A stretch of 64,000 bases of DNA from Woeseiaceae bacterium (GTDB taxonomy: Bacteria > Pseudomonadota > Gammaproteobacteria > Steroidobacterales > Woeseiaceae): the NCBI GenBank assembly GCA_028289545.1, contig JANQPG010000061.1, positions 108,055-172,054 of the forward strand, given 5' to 3'. Positions 17,640 through 25,394 of the stretch are shown piece after piece. How positions within the stretch are numbered: the stretch's first letter is position 1; every line of letters starts with the position of its first letter. The notes beneath the pieces are model-generated. The model had not been told where the DNA came from and searched no databases. It worked only from the letters and a program-made list of their open reading frames with translations. A program made the translations under genes and the position numbers.

Positions 17640-18026
17640 CTATGCAAGCACTTCAACGTAGAGTCTGTCGGCGAAGACGATGAACTGATAAACGGTGCCG
17701 CTGCCGGCATAGATCGTCCTAACACATGATGGTGCAGCAGGGATGTCGAACACATCAAGACCGTTCATGTGTTGCTCGGAAAAACCGTTGGTCCCACATA
17801 GCAGCAAACCGTTTTCCTCATCCGGCAGAGCGTAAAGGTAAACGGACCAGCTATCAGAGCCCATCTGTGCGCTTTCGTGTCTCTCCTGTAAGCGACTGAT
17901 GTCCAGACGCGAAAAGCCCAGATCGGCTTTCTCCACAATCGTCCATTCCCGCCAGTAGTCGAACGCGAACAGTGCCGTGCCGATAAGTCCAAATACGAAC
18001 AGGATCGCGATTGCGGCTCGCTTCAT
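17640..18026 (-). CDS. Small membrane-anchored or secreted protein of unknown function
   Basis: A 128-residue protein I do not recognise. It starts MKRAAIAILFVFGLIGTALFAF, a signal peptide or single membrane anchor, followed by a hydrophilic domain with two Cys (LLLCGTNG and PSCVRTIY) that could form a periplasmic disulfide. It lies alone on the minus strand, convergent with the AbgT transporter gene, and reads like a genuine gene from its codon use, though no homology supports it. Confidence 0.6.
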   Translation of the reverse strand: MKRAAIAILFVFGLIGTALFAFDYWREWTIVEKADLGFSRLDISRLQERHESAQMGSDSWSVYLYALPDEENGLLLCGTNGFSEQHMNGLDVFDIPAAPSCVRTIYAGSGTVYQFIVFADRLYVEVLA

Positions 18027-18171
18027 GGCAAGTGTCCTGCATTCACACCGTAGTGAACCAAGAATGGCTTCGCGTTATCACCAAAGAGGTCAGAGGCGTC
18101 TTTCCCCGCGCGTGTTCTCGCTTCCTCCCACAGGGCTGAGCAGCACGACTCGGCGGACGCAAGCAGGATGG

Positions 18172-18513
18172 CTACGGAAAGTCCACCCACAGCCGGTTGA
18201 TGTAGCAATTCGAGCTGGCGCTGTCGAAGTTGATGCCAACGGTCTTGTTGGCGGCAGCCGCCGCAAGCGCGGTCGACAGCAGGATCTTGAGACCATCGGC
18301 CGTAACGCCGTTCTGACCCACCTGGACGTAGTAGTAGTCCGGGGTGCTTGAATGTGTGCACGCGGGCGAGTCGGTATCGAACTGTATGACCACGCTGACG
18401 CCGTCGCCCGTCGGGTAGACACGCGTGATCTTGCCGGTGTGCCAGGTGGCGGCTGCGCCGGCGCTCGTGGCGGTTGAGAGCAGTACAAACAAGAGGGTCA
18501 GTCTCAGTGTCAT
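18172..18513 (-). CDS. Small secreted protein, paralogue A of three
   Basis: A 113-residue protein with a cleavable signal peptide (MTLRLTLLFVLLSTATSAGAA) and a mature domain of about 92 residues: TWHTGKITRVYPTGDGVSVV, a Cys near the middle, an ILLSTALAAAAANKTVGI segment, a second Cys and an end of INRLWVDF. An AAGGAGA ribosome site precedes the ATG at 18513. The same plan recurs in the two plus-strand genes that follow (18715 and 19237). Function unknown. The compact b-rich pattern with one central helix and two Cys suggests a small disulfide-bonded periplasmic or extracellular fold. Confidence 0.75.
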   Translation of the reverse strand: MTLRLTLLFVLLSTATSAGAAATWHTGKITRVYPTGDGVSVVIQFDTDSPACTHSSTPDYYYVQVGQNGVTADGLKILLSTALAAAAANKTVGINFDSASSNCYINRLWVDFP

Positions 18514-18714
18514 GTCGGGTCTCCTTGAGAATCCAGTGCTCGTTGAAGAGGTGGGACGCTGTTGTCTTGCCGGTTTAGTAGTACTCTTATGAATCAAGGT
18601 TACCTTATTCGATATTAATATAGGATAAATTCCTTTTATGGGCGTTCTTGGCGGCGGCGCACTTCGCCAATCGCCCTTTTCTGGATGCCCCCCACAACAC
18701 ACCAGGAGAATTCA
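18514..18714. promoter_or_regulatory. AT-rich divergent promoter region of the secreted paralogues
   Basis: A 201-bp gap between two divergent secreted-protein genes. Positions 18580-18640 are far more AT-rich than the rest of the window (TTATTCGATATTAATATAGG and similar), which fits a promoter or nucleoid-protein binding region serving one or both genes. I could not assign exact -35/-10 boxes. Confidence 0.4.
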
Positions 18715-19071
18715 ATGTCTGGAAACACTTGGAGAGGACTCAAAACCGTAGCGCTCGCCGTGTCTTTGTTGCTGATGCAGGGAACCGCGGCCGCCGCGCC
18801 GGCATGGTACGGCGGTAAGGTCGAATTCATCTATCTGCACGCCGATGGTTTTTTCGTCGATTTTGTCGGCAGCTCAGTCGATGACTGTCTGTACGATCGC
18901 ATCTGGATCAAACAGAGTACGCTCGGGAAAGACATTGTGGATCGCGCCTACAGCATGGCGCTTGCCGCGCAGGCTTCTGATCGATCGTTCACGATTGTCG
19001 TCGACAAAACCATCAACGGGCCAGAGGGTTTGTGCGAGGCGTTGAACGGCAACATGCTCATCAGGGACTGA
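18715..19071 (+). CDS. Small secreted protein, paralogue B of three
   Basis: A 118-residue protein starting MSGNTWRGLKTVALAVSLLL with a signal peptide ending near AAAAPA. The mature part repeats the plan of its divergent neighbour: AWYGGKVEFIYLHADGFFVDF, a Cys, a helix YSMALAAQASDRSFTIVVD, then a second Cys (GLCEALNG). An AGGAGA ribosome site is 6-7 nt before the ATG at 18715; an upstream in-frame ATG at 18685 is less likely. Identity with the paralogues is low outside these blocks, so they diverged long ago. Function unknown. Confidence 0.75.
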   Translation: MSGNTWRGLKTVALAVSLLLMQGTAAAAPAWYGGKVEFIYLHADGFFVDFVGSSVDDCLYDRIWIKQSTLGKDIVDRAYSMALAAQASDRSFTIVVDKTINGPEGLCEALNGNMLIRD

Positions 19072-19236
19072 CTGCGCCAGTCAAACGGCGACAGCGAGTC
19101 GGTTGGTTCCGACGAAAGAAGGCGCCCTCGCCACGCAGCAGAACGCAGAACACGCAACCCAACGGAGGCCGTCCATCGGCTTTTTGTCCATCGATTCCGT
19201 TAGAGCACTTTTCATGAGTCACTCTGGAGATGTTGT

Positions 19237-19596
19237 ATGAAAACCATCGTTGTTCGGTCTTCCTTTTCGATTCTCGTTTGCTGCCTGTTGTTCTCGACCG
19301 CGGCGTTTGCGGATTACGCGCCAGACCGGGAGGTAACTTCGATGCTCGGTGGTGACTTCGTGGAGTTTGCCGTCAGCGTTCCGCCGGGCAACACCTGCTC
19401 GTCGTGGGGGTACCACTTTCGTTTTGACGCCACCACACCGGGCGGAAAGAACATGCTGAGCATACTGTTGGCGGCGAAAATGGCGAACAAGAGGGTTAAC
19501 GTTTGGTACACGCCGAGTTCCGCCCCCGGAACTGACCAAGCCAGCGGTTGCAATGCAGGGACTGCCGCCGTACTGACGTCCATTGGTGTCGACTGA
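19237..19596 (+). CDS. Small secreted protein, paralogue C of three
   Basis: A 119-residue protein with a signal peptide (MKTIVVRSSFSILVCCLLF, ending near AFA) and a mature domain sharing the pattern of the two neighbours: an N-terminal strand pair (REVTSMLGGDFVEFAV), Cys in GNTCSS, the helix MLSILLAAKMANKRVNVWY, a second Cys (SGCNAG) and an end of LTSIGVD. It follows paralogue B by 165 bp. A 7-bp hairpin sits directly after its stop. Function unknown. Confidence 0.75.
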   Translation: MKTIVVRSSFSILVCCLLFSTAAFADYAPDREVTSMLGGDFVEFAVSVPPGNTCSSWGYHFRFDATTPGGKNMLSILLAAKMANKRVNVWYTPSSAPGTDQASGCNAGTAAVLTSIGVD

Positions 19597-19613
19597 CTAC
19601 CGTAAGACGGTAG
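19597..19613 (+). terminator. Hairpin after secreted paralogue C
   Basis: CTACCGT, a 3-nt AAG loop and ACGGTAG form a perfect 7-bp stem starting right after the TGA of the 19237-19596 gene and before the convergent phosphoribosyltransferase gene. There is no T tract, so it may act as an RNA 3'-end stabiliser or weak bidirectional terminator. Confidence 0.4.
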
Positions 19614-19638
19614 CCCCAACTGACGAGCGTTGCGGCGC

Positions 19639-20226
19639 TTACGCGCGCTCGGCGTGCGGCCGCAGGCGCTCGGCAATGTCGGCGAGTTCCGGCCGGCCGG
19701 TTTTGATTTCGTCGACGCTCATGCCCGTCAGCTCGTACGGGAGGACCAGCCAGTCCTGGGTCTCGTGGACGTAGTAGTCCGGCGTTTTCAGGGTCTTCTC
19801 GGTCGGCCGGAACCAGACGGTCGCGACGCGGATGTCGTGCGGCAGGTTGCGCCGGGTTTTCTTTTTCAGCTGGTCCATCACGGCTTTGAGGCTCGAACCC
19901 GTGCTCAGGACGTCGTCGACGATCAGCAGCGAGTGGTGTGAGCAGAGATTGTCGAGCAGGTACTCGAGGCCGTGCACGCGGATGCGGTTTTTCCGCTTGA
20001 CCATTTTTTCGTAGCTGTCGGCGCCCGTGTAGGATGTGCGAATTGCAATGTGGTCGGTCTCGACGCCGAAAAACTGCAGACCTTCCTGTACGGCAATGCC
20101 GACGGCGCTGCCGCCGCGCCACAGGCCGACCAGGAAATCCGGGCGGAAACCGCCTTCGTAGATCCGTGCAGCGAGTTCGAAGGAGTCCCTCAGGAGGTCG
20201 TCGGCGGCAATGATGGTCTTTTTCAT
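19639..20226 (-). CDS. Purine-type phosphoribosyltransferase
   Basis: Transfers phosphoribose from PRPP to a base, most likely hypoxanthine, xanthine or guanine. The PRPP loop is seen as LLIVDDVLSTGSSL, with the PPi-loop equivalent FLVGLWRGGSAVG near residue 35. About 195 residues. I start at the second ATG (20226): it has AGGA just upstream and makes the N-terminus (MKKTIIAADDLLRDSF) align with the divergent paralogue (MDKTVLSAQDLLEDSF). The two genes face away from each other with a 165-bp shared promoter region. Confidence 0.85.
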   Translation of the reverse strand: MKKTIIAADDLLRDSFELAARIYEGGFRPDFLVGLWRGGSAVGIAVQEGLQFFGVETDHIAIRTSYTGADSYEKMVKRKNRIRVHGLEYLLDNLCSHHSLLIVDDVLSTGSSLKAVMDQLKKKTRRNLPHDIRVATVWFRPTEKTLKTPDYYVHETQDWLVLPYELTGMSVDEIKTGRPELADIAERLRPHAERA

Positions 20227-20391
20227 GACTTCCTGCATGATGGGGCATGGAGCGTTGCGGTTTGTTCGGGCGCGTATTTACGGTACGGTTCGCGCATGCC
20301 GGCATTATAGCGGCAGCCTGCCGGGGGGCGGCAAGCCAATCCACCGCGCCCGGCACACGACAACAACAACACAGCCAGATGGACCCTCGAC

Positions 20392-20973
20392 ATGGATAAA
20401 ACGGTGCTGTCCGCCCAGGACCTGCTCGAAGACTCGTTCCGCCTGGGGCTAAAAGTCCTGGAGGACGGCTTCCGGCCGACGATGATTATCGCAATCTGGC
20501 GCGGCGGCACACCCGTGGGCATGGCCGTCCAGGAGATTTTTGCCTACTGCGGCGTCCGGTCCGATCACATCGCGATTCGCACCTCGTCCTACGAAGGTGT
20601 CGATCGGCGCGGCAGCGTGGCCGTGCACGGCCTGAACTACATTATCAAGAAGATCTGTCACGACGATCGTGTCCTGATCGTCGATGACGTGTTCGATACG
20701 GGCAACACGATCGTCGCCGTCATCGACGAGATCCGCCGGCGAGCGCGCGACAATACGCCCGGGGACATCCGGGTTGCCGTGCCGTGGTTCAAGCCCGAGC
20801 GCAACGAAACGTCGATGACGCCGCACTATTATCTGAAGGAAACCGCTGAGTGGCTCGTATTCCCGCACGAGCTGGATGCGCTGGATTCCGGGGAACTGAG
20901 GGAGGCGCGGCCCGAAATTGCCGCTATCGTCGAGCGCGTGGCAAACCGCGCGAAAGTCTCCGCCGAGGCATAG
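20392..20973 (+). CDS. Purine-type phosphoribosyltransferase, divergent paralogue
   Basis: A 193-residue PRPP-dependent enzyme with the loop VLIVDDVFDTGNTIVAV and the WRGGTPVGMAVQE block. It matches the minus-strand neighbour from end to end (HIAIRTS, VHGLNYI versus VHGLEYL, WLVFPHEL versus WLVLPYEL) but lacks an insert of a few residues found there (GADSYEKMVKRKN). Hypoxanthine or xanthine is a likely substrate. It is followed 14 nt later by a LOG-family gene, so the two are probably co-transcribed, giving a purine nucleotide salvage pairing. Confidence 0.85.
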   Translation: MDKTVLSAQDLLEDSFRLGLKVLEDGFRPTMIIAIWRGGTPVGMAVQEIFAYCGVRSDHIAIRTSSYEGVDRRGSVAVHGLNYIIKKICHDDRVLIVDDVFDTGNTIVAVIDEIRRRARDNTPGDIRVAVPWFKPERNETSMTPHYYLKETAEWLVFPHELDALDSGELREARPEIAAIVERVANRAKVSAEA

Positions 20974-20987
20974 CGAACCGTTCGACG

Positions 20988-21554
20988 ATGCGACGAATTT
21001 GCGCCTATTGCGGTTCCAACAAGGGGAGCCGGCCGGACTATGCCGCCGCGGCCGTCGAGCTGGCCGACGCCTTGTGTTCCCGCGACATCGAGTTGGTCTA
21101 CGGTGGCGCGGCCAAGGGCATCATGGGCATTATCGCCGACCGTATGCTCGAGCAGGGCGGTCGCGTGCACGGGGTGATTCCGCAACAGCTGGTCGACAAG
21201 GAAATTGCGCACACGGGTTTGAGTGAGCTGCACGTCGTTGCCTCGATGCACGAACGCAAGACCCTGATGGCGGCGCTGGCCGATGCCTTCGTGGCCCTGC
21301 CCGGCGGTTTCGGCACGCTCGAGGAGATCATCGAGGTGGTCACGTGGGGGCAGCTCAGGTTTCACGACAAGCCCTGCGGGCTACTCAACGTGGCCGGCTA
21401 TTTCGACTCGCTGCTTGCGTTTCTCGACACGGCTCGCGACGAGGGTTTTGTGCGCGAATCCAACCGCCGCATGCTCCTGAGTGACGCGAAGGTCAACGGC
21501 CTGCTCGCTCAGTTCGAGCATTACGTGCCGCCGAACGAGGATAAGTGGCTGTAA
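20988..21554 (+). CDS. LOG-family phosphoribohydrolase
   Basis: A 188-residue Rossmann-type protein of the Lonely Guy family, which removes ribose 5-phosphate from nucleoside monophosphates such as AMP or cytokinin nucleotides. The diagnostic PGGFGTLEE motif is present, with the N-terminal ICAYCGSN and GAAKGIMGIIADRML blocks. The ATG at 20988 starts directly before the family's first strand; an in-frame start at 20850 lies in the preceding gene. Its place behind a phosphoribosyltransferase suggests a nucleotide/base cycle, though cytokinin-like activity is equally possible from sequence alone. Confidence 0.9.
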   Translation: MRRICAYCGSNKGSRPDYAAAAVELADALCSRDIELVYGGAAKGIMGIIADRMLEQGGRVHGVIPQQLVDKEIAHTGLSELHVVASMHERKTLMAALADAFVALPGGFGTLEEIIEVVTWGQLRFHDKPCGLLNVAGYFDSLLAFLDTARDEGFVRESNRRMLLSDAKVNGLLAQFEHYVPPNEDKWL

Positions 21555-21600
21555 GTTGGCTCTGAGCCGAGGCCCGTTTGCTGCCGTGTAGCCGCTGTTG

Positions 21601-22089
21601 CTAGCCGCTGTTGTAAGGGTCGAAGCCCCCTCCGGCGTCGTCGTCCGGCGCCTTCTCCGCGTCGCCCGGCTCATCTTCAGCACCGAGCATTTTCCTCAGC
21701 ATTTGTGTCGACACGAGCGAGAGTTCCTCGGCGTCGTCATTCCCCGTATCGTCGACAACCGGCTCGTAGATGACGTCGGCCACACGGCCGGGGCCGGTGC
21801 TGTCCTGGGCAACCGACAGCGCCGCCTTGAGATCGTCGTCGTCGATGACCTCGAACTCCTTCGTGGACGTGTTGCGAGCCAGCACGCCGTCGCGCGCTGA
21901 AGATGCCGCCTTCAGCCGCTCCTTGCGCTGTTCGTCGTCGGATTCGAGCATTTGCTGCAGCATCTGCGTGGAGACGAGCTCGAGTTCCGCATCCGCCACG
22001 GGTTCCGACCAGACGCTCCGGCCGCGATCGTCCGTTTTTACCTTGCCGCGGCGGACCAGGCGTACTGTTTTGAAGAGTTCGTCATTCAT
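21601..22089 (-). CDS. Acidic protein with duplicated LVSTQML motif, function unknown
   Basis: A 162-residue, strongly acidic, probably partly disordered cytosolic protein without signal peptide. Two copies of one motif stand out: ELELVSTQMLQQMLESDDE near residue 35 and ELSLVSTQMLRKMLGAEDE near residue 130, each an amphipathic helix followed by acidic residues, with a basic N-terminus (FKTVRLVRRGKVK). Such duplicated short helices often bind the same site on a partner. The ATG at 22089 precedes MNDELFKTVRLV; an upstream in-frame ATG would add a Pro/Gly-rich stretch. It is convergent with the LOG gene and divergent from a diguanylate cyclase. Confidence 0.7.
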   Translation of the reverse strand: MNDELFKTVRLVRRGKVKTDDRGRSVWSEPVADAELELVSTQMLQQMLESDDEQRKERLKAASSARDGVLARNTSTKEFEVIDDDDLKAALSVAQDSTGPGRVADVIYEPVVDDTGNDDAEELSLVSTQMLRKMLGAEDEPGDAEKAPDDDAGGGFDPYNSG

Positions 22090-22361
22090 GTCATGCGGCT
22101 CACGTGATGCCGTCGAAGGGCCGGGCCCCTCGACCGTTACCGGCAACGGCCGTGGGTGGCGTACATTCTACGTGCTTTTTTCCGGGTAGCCACGCGCCAG
22201 CAGCGGTGTTTTTGCGGACCTCCGTGCCACGGGTGGGCGGCTTGGCGCAAAGTCTCTACCGGACGGTAAAAAACGCCGCTGTCCGGCCTGAGAAGCAGTT
22301 CCGCGCAAACGCCGTTCGGCAAGCGTAAGCTGCTCTAAGTACCGGTCTACACAGAAGCCTC

Positions 22362-24317
22362 GTGAATCTCGATATTCTGCTTGCCGTTGTTCTGACTATC
22401 GGCGCCGCCTGCTACCTGTTTCTCGGCGGCCGTCTGATCGCGTCGCGCCGGGAGGTCGGTAGCCTGACGGTTGGGCTCGTGTTTTGCCTCATGGGCATCT
22501 GGGTGCTCGGGGGCGCCATCGAGCAGATGTCGGGTTCGTTTGTCGTGTTCTCGATCGGCCGCAACGCCCACTTTCTGGCCACAGCCTTGCTGCCGGTCGT
22601 CGCTTTCGTCTGCTTCCGCACGTACCGAGGTGAGGTCACGCCGCCGCGCACCCTGGCGCTGCTTCTGCTCGTACCCGTGACCACGATTGCGCTGGCCGCA
22701 ACCAACGTCTATCACGAACTTATGTGGTACGCGCCGTTTGCCAATCCCGAGGGTGTGTTCCTGACCCGGCCGGCCGAGTGGGGGCCGTGGTTTCTGTTTG
22801 CGCACGCCCCGTACAGCTACAGCGTGATAGCGATCGCGATTCTCTCGCTGCTCTTGCACAGTTCGGCCGTTGCGCCCGCGCACCGTCGAGGCCTGTTCCT
22901 CCTGACCGGCGCCTGCATGGTTCCCCTGTGCGCAACCCTGGCTTATGACGTGGGCATCGGGCCGGACACGCTGTCCTTCGTGCCGCTTGCCATCGTGGCG
23001 ATGCTGCCCGTCTACGCCTGGCTCCTTATTGGCGAGCGCGTCATCGAGTTTGCGCCGCTCGCGTACGAAACCGTATTTCAGACCATGCAGGATCCGGTCG
23101 TCGTCGTCGATGAGAAACAGCGCATCATCGGTATGAACCGAGGCGCGGAGAATCTGCTCGAAATCACCGAGCGAGACGCGCTGCGAATACCGCTCACGTC
23201 CGTCATGAACGACGGCGCAACGGGGGTTTTCGAGGCCATTGCAACCGGCAAGCCGCAGAAGATGATGACCGCAACGGGGCGCTTCATGCACGTGCAGGTC
23301 TCGAGCATCGAAACCCGCGGCGCAGCCAGCCGTGGCGGGCAGATTCTGATGTTCCGCGACGTGAGCGATGTCGAGAAGGCCCAAACCGAAGTTCGCAACA
23401 GCGAAAAACTCCTGAGGACCCTGATCGATCACTCGGTCAACGGCATCATTCGCATGCGCTGGGTCCGCGGCGACGACTCGGGCAAACGCGAACTGCGCTG
23501 CATTTTTGCCAATGCCGCCGCGGGTCGGTTCCTCGACGTCGAGGCCGATGTGCTGGACGGCCGTCCCGGCGTGGACATCGCCCGTCTGGCTTCAGCCGGA
23601 ATGGACCCGGTGGCCGCCGCGGTCGTGATGCGGCGATTCCAGGCTGCCGTCGAGCTGCCCGAGAGCCTCGATGTCGACGTTCAACAGCGAACGGGTGATC
23701 AGGAGCGCTGGCTGCAAATGATTGCGGAACCGGTGGGCGAGGACATAGCGGTGACGCTGGTCGATGTGACCGACCGTAAAGCACGCGAAAACCACATGGC
23801 GTCGATTGCCCGTTCGGATCCGTTGACGGGTGTGCTGAATCGCCGCGGCTTCGAGCGCGATGCAGCCCAGAGGCTCCGGGAAAGCGAAGACGATGCAACG
23901 GGCGCGCTGCTGTTCATCGACCTCAACGAATTCAAACACATCAACGACGAGTGCGGGCATGAGGTAGGCGACCAGCTGCTGATGATTGCGGCCGAGCGTC
24001 TGCAGCAGAGCCTGCGATCCTGCGACATCATTGGCCGCGTGGGCGGCGACGAGTTCGTGGCGCTGGTGCCCGACGTTTCCGCCGAGGTCGTCGATCAGCT
24101 AGCGAGTCGCCTGACGGAAGCGCTCGAAGCCCCGTATCACATTGCCGAAGACACTCTGCGCTGCTCGGCCAGCATTGGGCTGGCGCGTTATCCGGAAAAT
24201 GCCAACACGCTGACCGCTCTCATGCGGGAAGCCGATCACGCCATGTATCGTGCCAAGGCGCGCTGCCGGGGCGTCATCGGCATCAAAGGCTCGGATCTCC
24301 TCGAAAAAGCGGTCTGA
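22362..24317 (+). CDS. Membrane-bound PAS-GGDEF diguanylate cyclase
   Basis: Makes cyclic di-GMP from two GTP in response to an unknown signal. Residues 1-230 form a seven-helix membrane module like the N-terminus of 7TM sensor histidine kinases (AYDVGIGPDTLSFVPLAIVAM near its end). Two PAS-like regions follow (about 235-345, starting TVFQTMQDPVVVVDEKQRI, and 350-470), then a GGDEF domain from about 480. The active site is intact (GRVGGDEFVAL, near 561-565) and the inhibitory RxxD site is in place five residues before it (RSCD), so product feedback is expected. The start is the GTG at 22362. No EAL domain. Confidence 0.9.
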   Translation: MNLDILLAVVLTIGAACYLFLGGRLIASRREVGSLTVGLVFCLMGIWVLGGAIEQMSGSFVVFSIGRNAHFLATALLPVVAFVCFRTYRGEVTPPRTLALLLLVPVTTIALAATNVYHELMWYAPFANPEGVFLTRPAEWGPWFLFAHAPYSYSVIAIAILSLLLHSSAVAPAHRRGLFLLTGACMVPLCATLAYDVGIGPDTLSFVPLAIVAMLPVYAWLLIGERVIEFAPLAYETVFQTMQDPVVVVDEKQRIIGMNRGAENLLEITERDALRIPLTSVMNDGATGVFEAIATGKPQKMMTATGRFMHVQVSSIETRGAASRGGQILMFRDVSDVEKAQTEVRNSEKLLRTLIDHSVNGIIRMRWVRGDDSGKRELRCIFANAAAGRFLDVEADVLDGRPGVDIARLASAGMDPVAAAVVMRRFQAAVELPESLDVDVQQRTGDQERWLQMIAEPVGEDIAVTLVDVTDRKARENHMASIARSDPLTGVLNRRGFERDAAQRLRESEDDATGALLFIDLNEFKHINDECGHEVGDQLLMIAAERLQQSLRSCDIIGRVGGDEFVALVPDVSAEVVDQLASRLTEALEAPYHIAEDTLRCSASIGLARYPENANTLTALMREADHAMYRAKARCRGVIGIKGSDLLEKAV

Positions 24318-24469
24318 AGCGGCGAACGCCATCCTCACCCGAAGCCGCGGCGTTGCGTCGCCGTTTGCACGCTACGCCTGTAATAACCCGGGCAGTCGGC
24401 CGGTCTTTGACCGCAGATAAGCAAGAATCGTCGCCCCGACATCACCGTTTTTTTGACAAGGAGTTCACC

Positions 24470-25147
24470 ATGTTGACATCCCGGCGCTTTGTGCTCGGCG
24501 TTTTTCCGGCCGCGTTGCTCGTGAGCCTGATCTGCAGCGGGTCTATTCAGTACGGACACGCAGATACCCCGATCGCGGAATCCGCCGAGGACGTTCAGCC
24601 GGTGGCTGTCGGTGAGACCGCGCCGCGGTTCACGGTACAAACGGTTGATGAGCAAAACTTCGAGTTCGACCCCCGGAAACTCGAGCGGCCGGCCATCCTC
24701 ATCAGCTTTCGCGGCGGCTGGTGCCCCTACTGCAACCTGCACCTGTCCGAGCTCCGCCACGTGATCCCGCAGATCGAAGAGCTGGACGTGGATTTATTGT
24801 TCCTGTCCGGGGATCGGTCCGAGTTGCTCTACGACAGCCTGAGTCAGGAAACCCAGGAAGACATTGACGGGCTGGGCTACACGATACTTTCCGATGCCAA
24901 CGCCCACGCGGCCGTTGCTCTGGGTATCGCGTTCCGCGCGCCCGAACGTTACCTGACCCTGCTGCCCGAGCATGGCGCCGACATCGAGGCGTCGTCGATG
25001 AGCCGCCACGGCGTGCTGCCGGTGCCGGCCGTGTTTGCCGTCGACCGCCAGGGCAAGGTGGCGTATTCGTTCGTCAACGCCAACTACAAGGTACGCCTGC
25101 CGGCCGACGAGTTGCTCGACGTGGCCGAGAAGATAGCCACCCCCTGA
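24470..25147 (+). CDS. Exported peroxiredoxin/thioredoxin-fold protein
   Basis: A 225-residue AhpC/TSA-type protein, probably periplasmic. The N-terminus TSRRFVLGVFPAALLVSLI is a signal sequence with an Arg pair, perhaps Tat-like. The redox centre is GGWCPYCNLHL (CxxC), preceded by the GETAPRFTV block of AhpC/TSA proteins; later DAHAAVALGIAF and VFAVDRQGKV fit peroxiredoxin-like family members. The ATG at 24470 has AAGGAG 6 nt upstream. It stands alone between the cyclase and the carrier gene. It may reduce peroxides or thiols; substrate unknown. Confidence 0.85.
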   Translation: MLTSRRFVLGVFPAALLVSLICSGSIQYGHADTPIAESAEDVQPVAVGETAPRFTVQTVDEQNFEFDPRKLERPAILISFRGGWCPYCNLHLSELRHVIPQIEELDVDLLFLSGDRSELLYDSLSQETQEDIDGLGYTILSDANAHAAVALGIAFRAPERYLTLLPEHGADIEASSMSRHGVLPVPAVFAVDRQGKVAYSFVNANYKVRLPADELLDVAEKIATP

Positions 25148-25394
25148 TACCGCCTTCGGACGCCGGGGCCGGGTGTTGAAGTCCGGCCCGGGCGGTCCCG
25201 CAGCTCCGATCTGCCGCGCGTCGTGCCGGCATCGAACTATTTTTAAGACCGCTTCTAGTGATAGTCTTCCAGACCGTCCCGGCTTGGAGCGCACCATGGT
25301 TACGGCAATTGTTCCGATCGAGGCTGGTTTCGAACTCGGTCTCGACTAACGTGTCGAAGCGGACTGATCAGCGACCGCGGAGAGCCTTGGCCGA
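25148..25394. other. Intergenic region before the nucleotide-carrier-like gene
   Basis: 247 bp without a recognised gene. It contains a 17-codon ORF (25295-25348, starting MVTAIVPIEAG) with GGAG upstream of its ATG, which could be a leader peptide or chance. No strong hairpin or promoter was seen. Confidence 0.4.

Noticed and set aside
21588..21613. Tandem TAGCCGCTGTTG repeat at the end of the LVSTQML gene
   Set aside because: Two copies of 12 bp in a row are seen, but one includes the stop codon of the minus-strand gene; too short to call an attachment site or mobile-element scar.
22347..23432. 361-residue minus-strand frame opposite the diguanylate cyclase
   Set aside because: It covers the cyclase membrane module and has no recognisable feature; the cyclase is intact.
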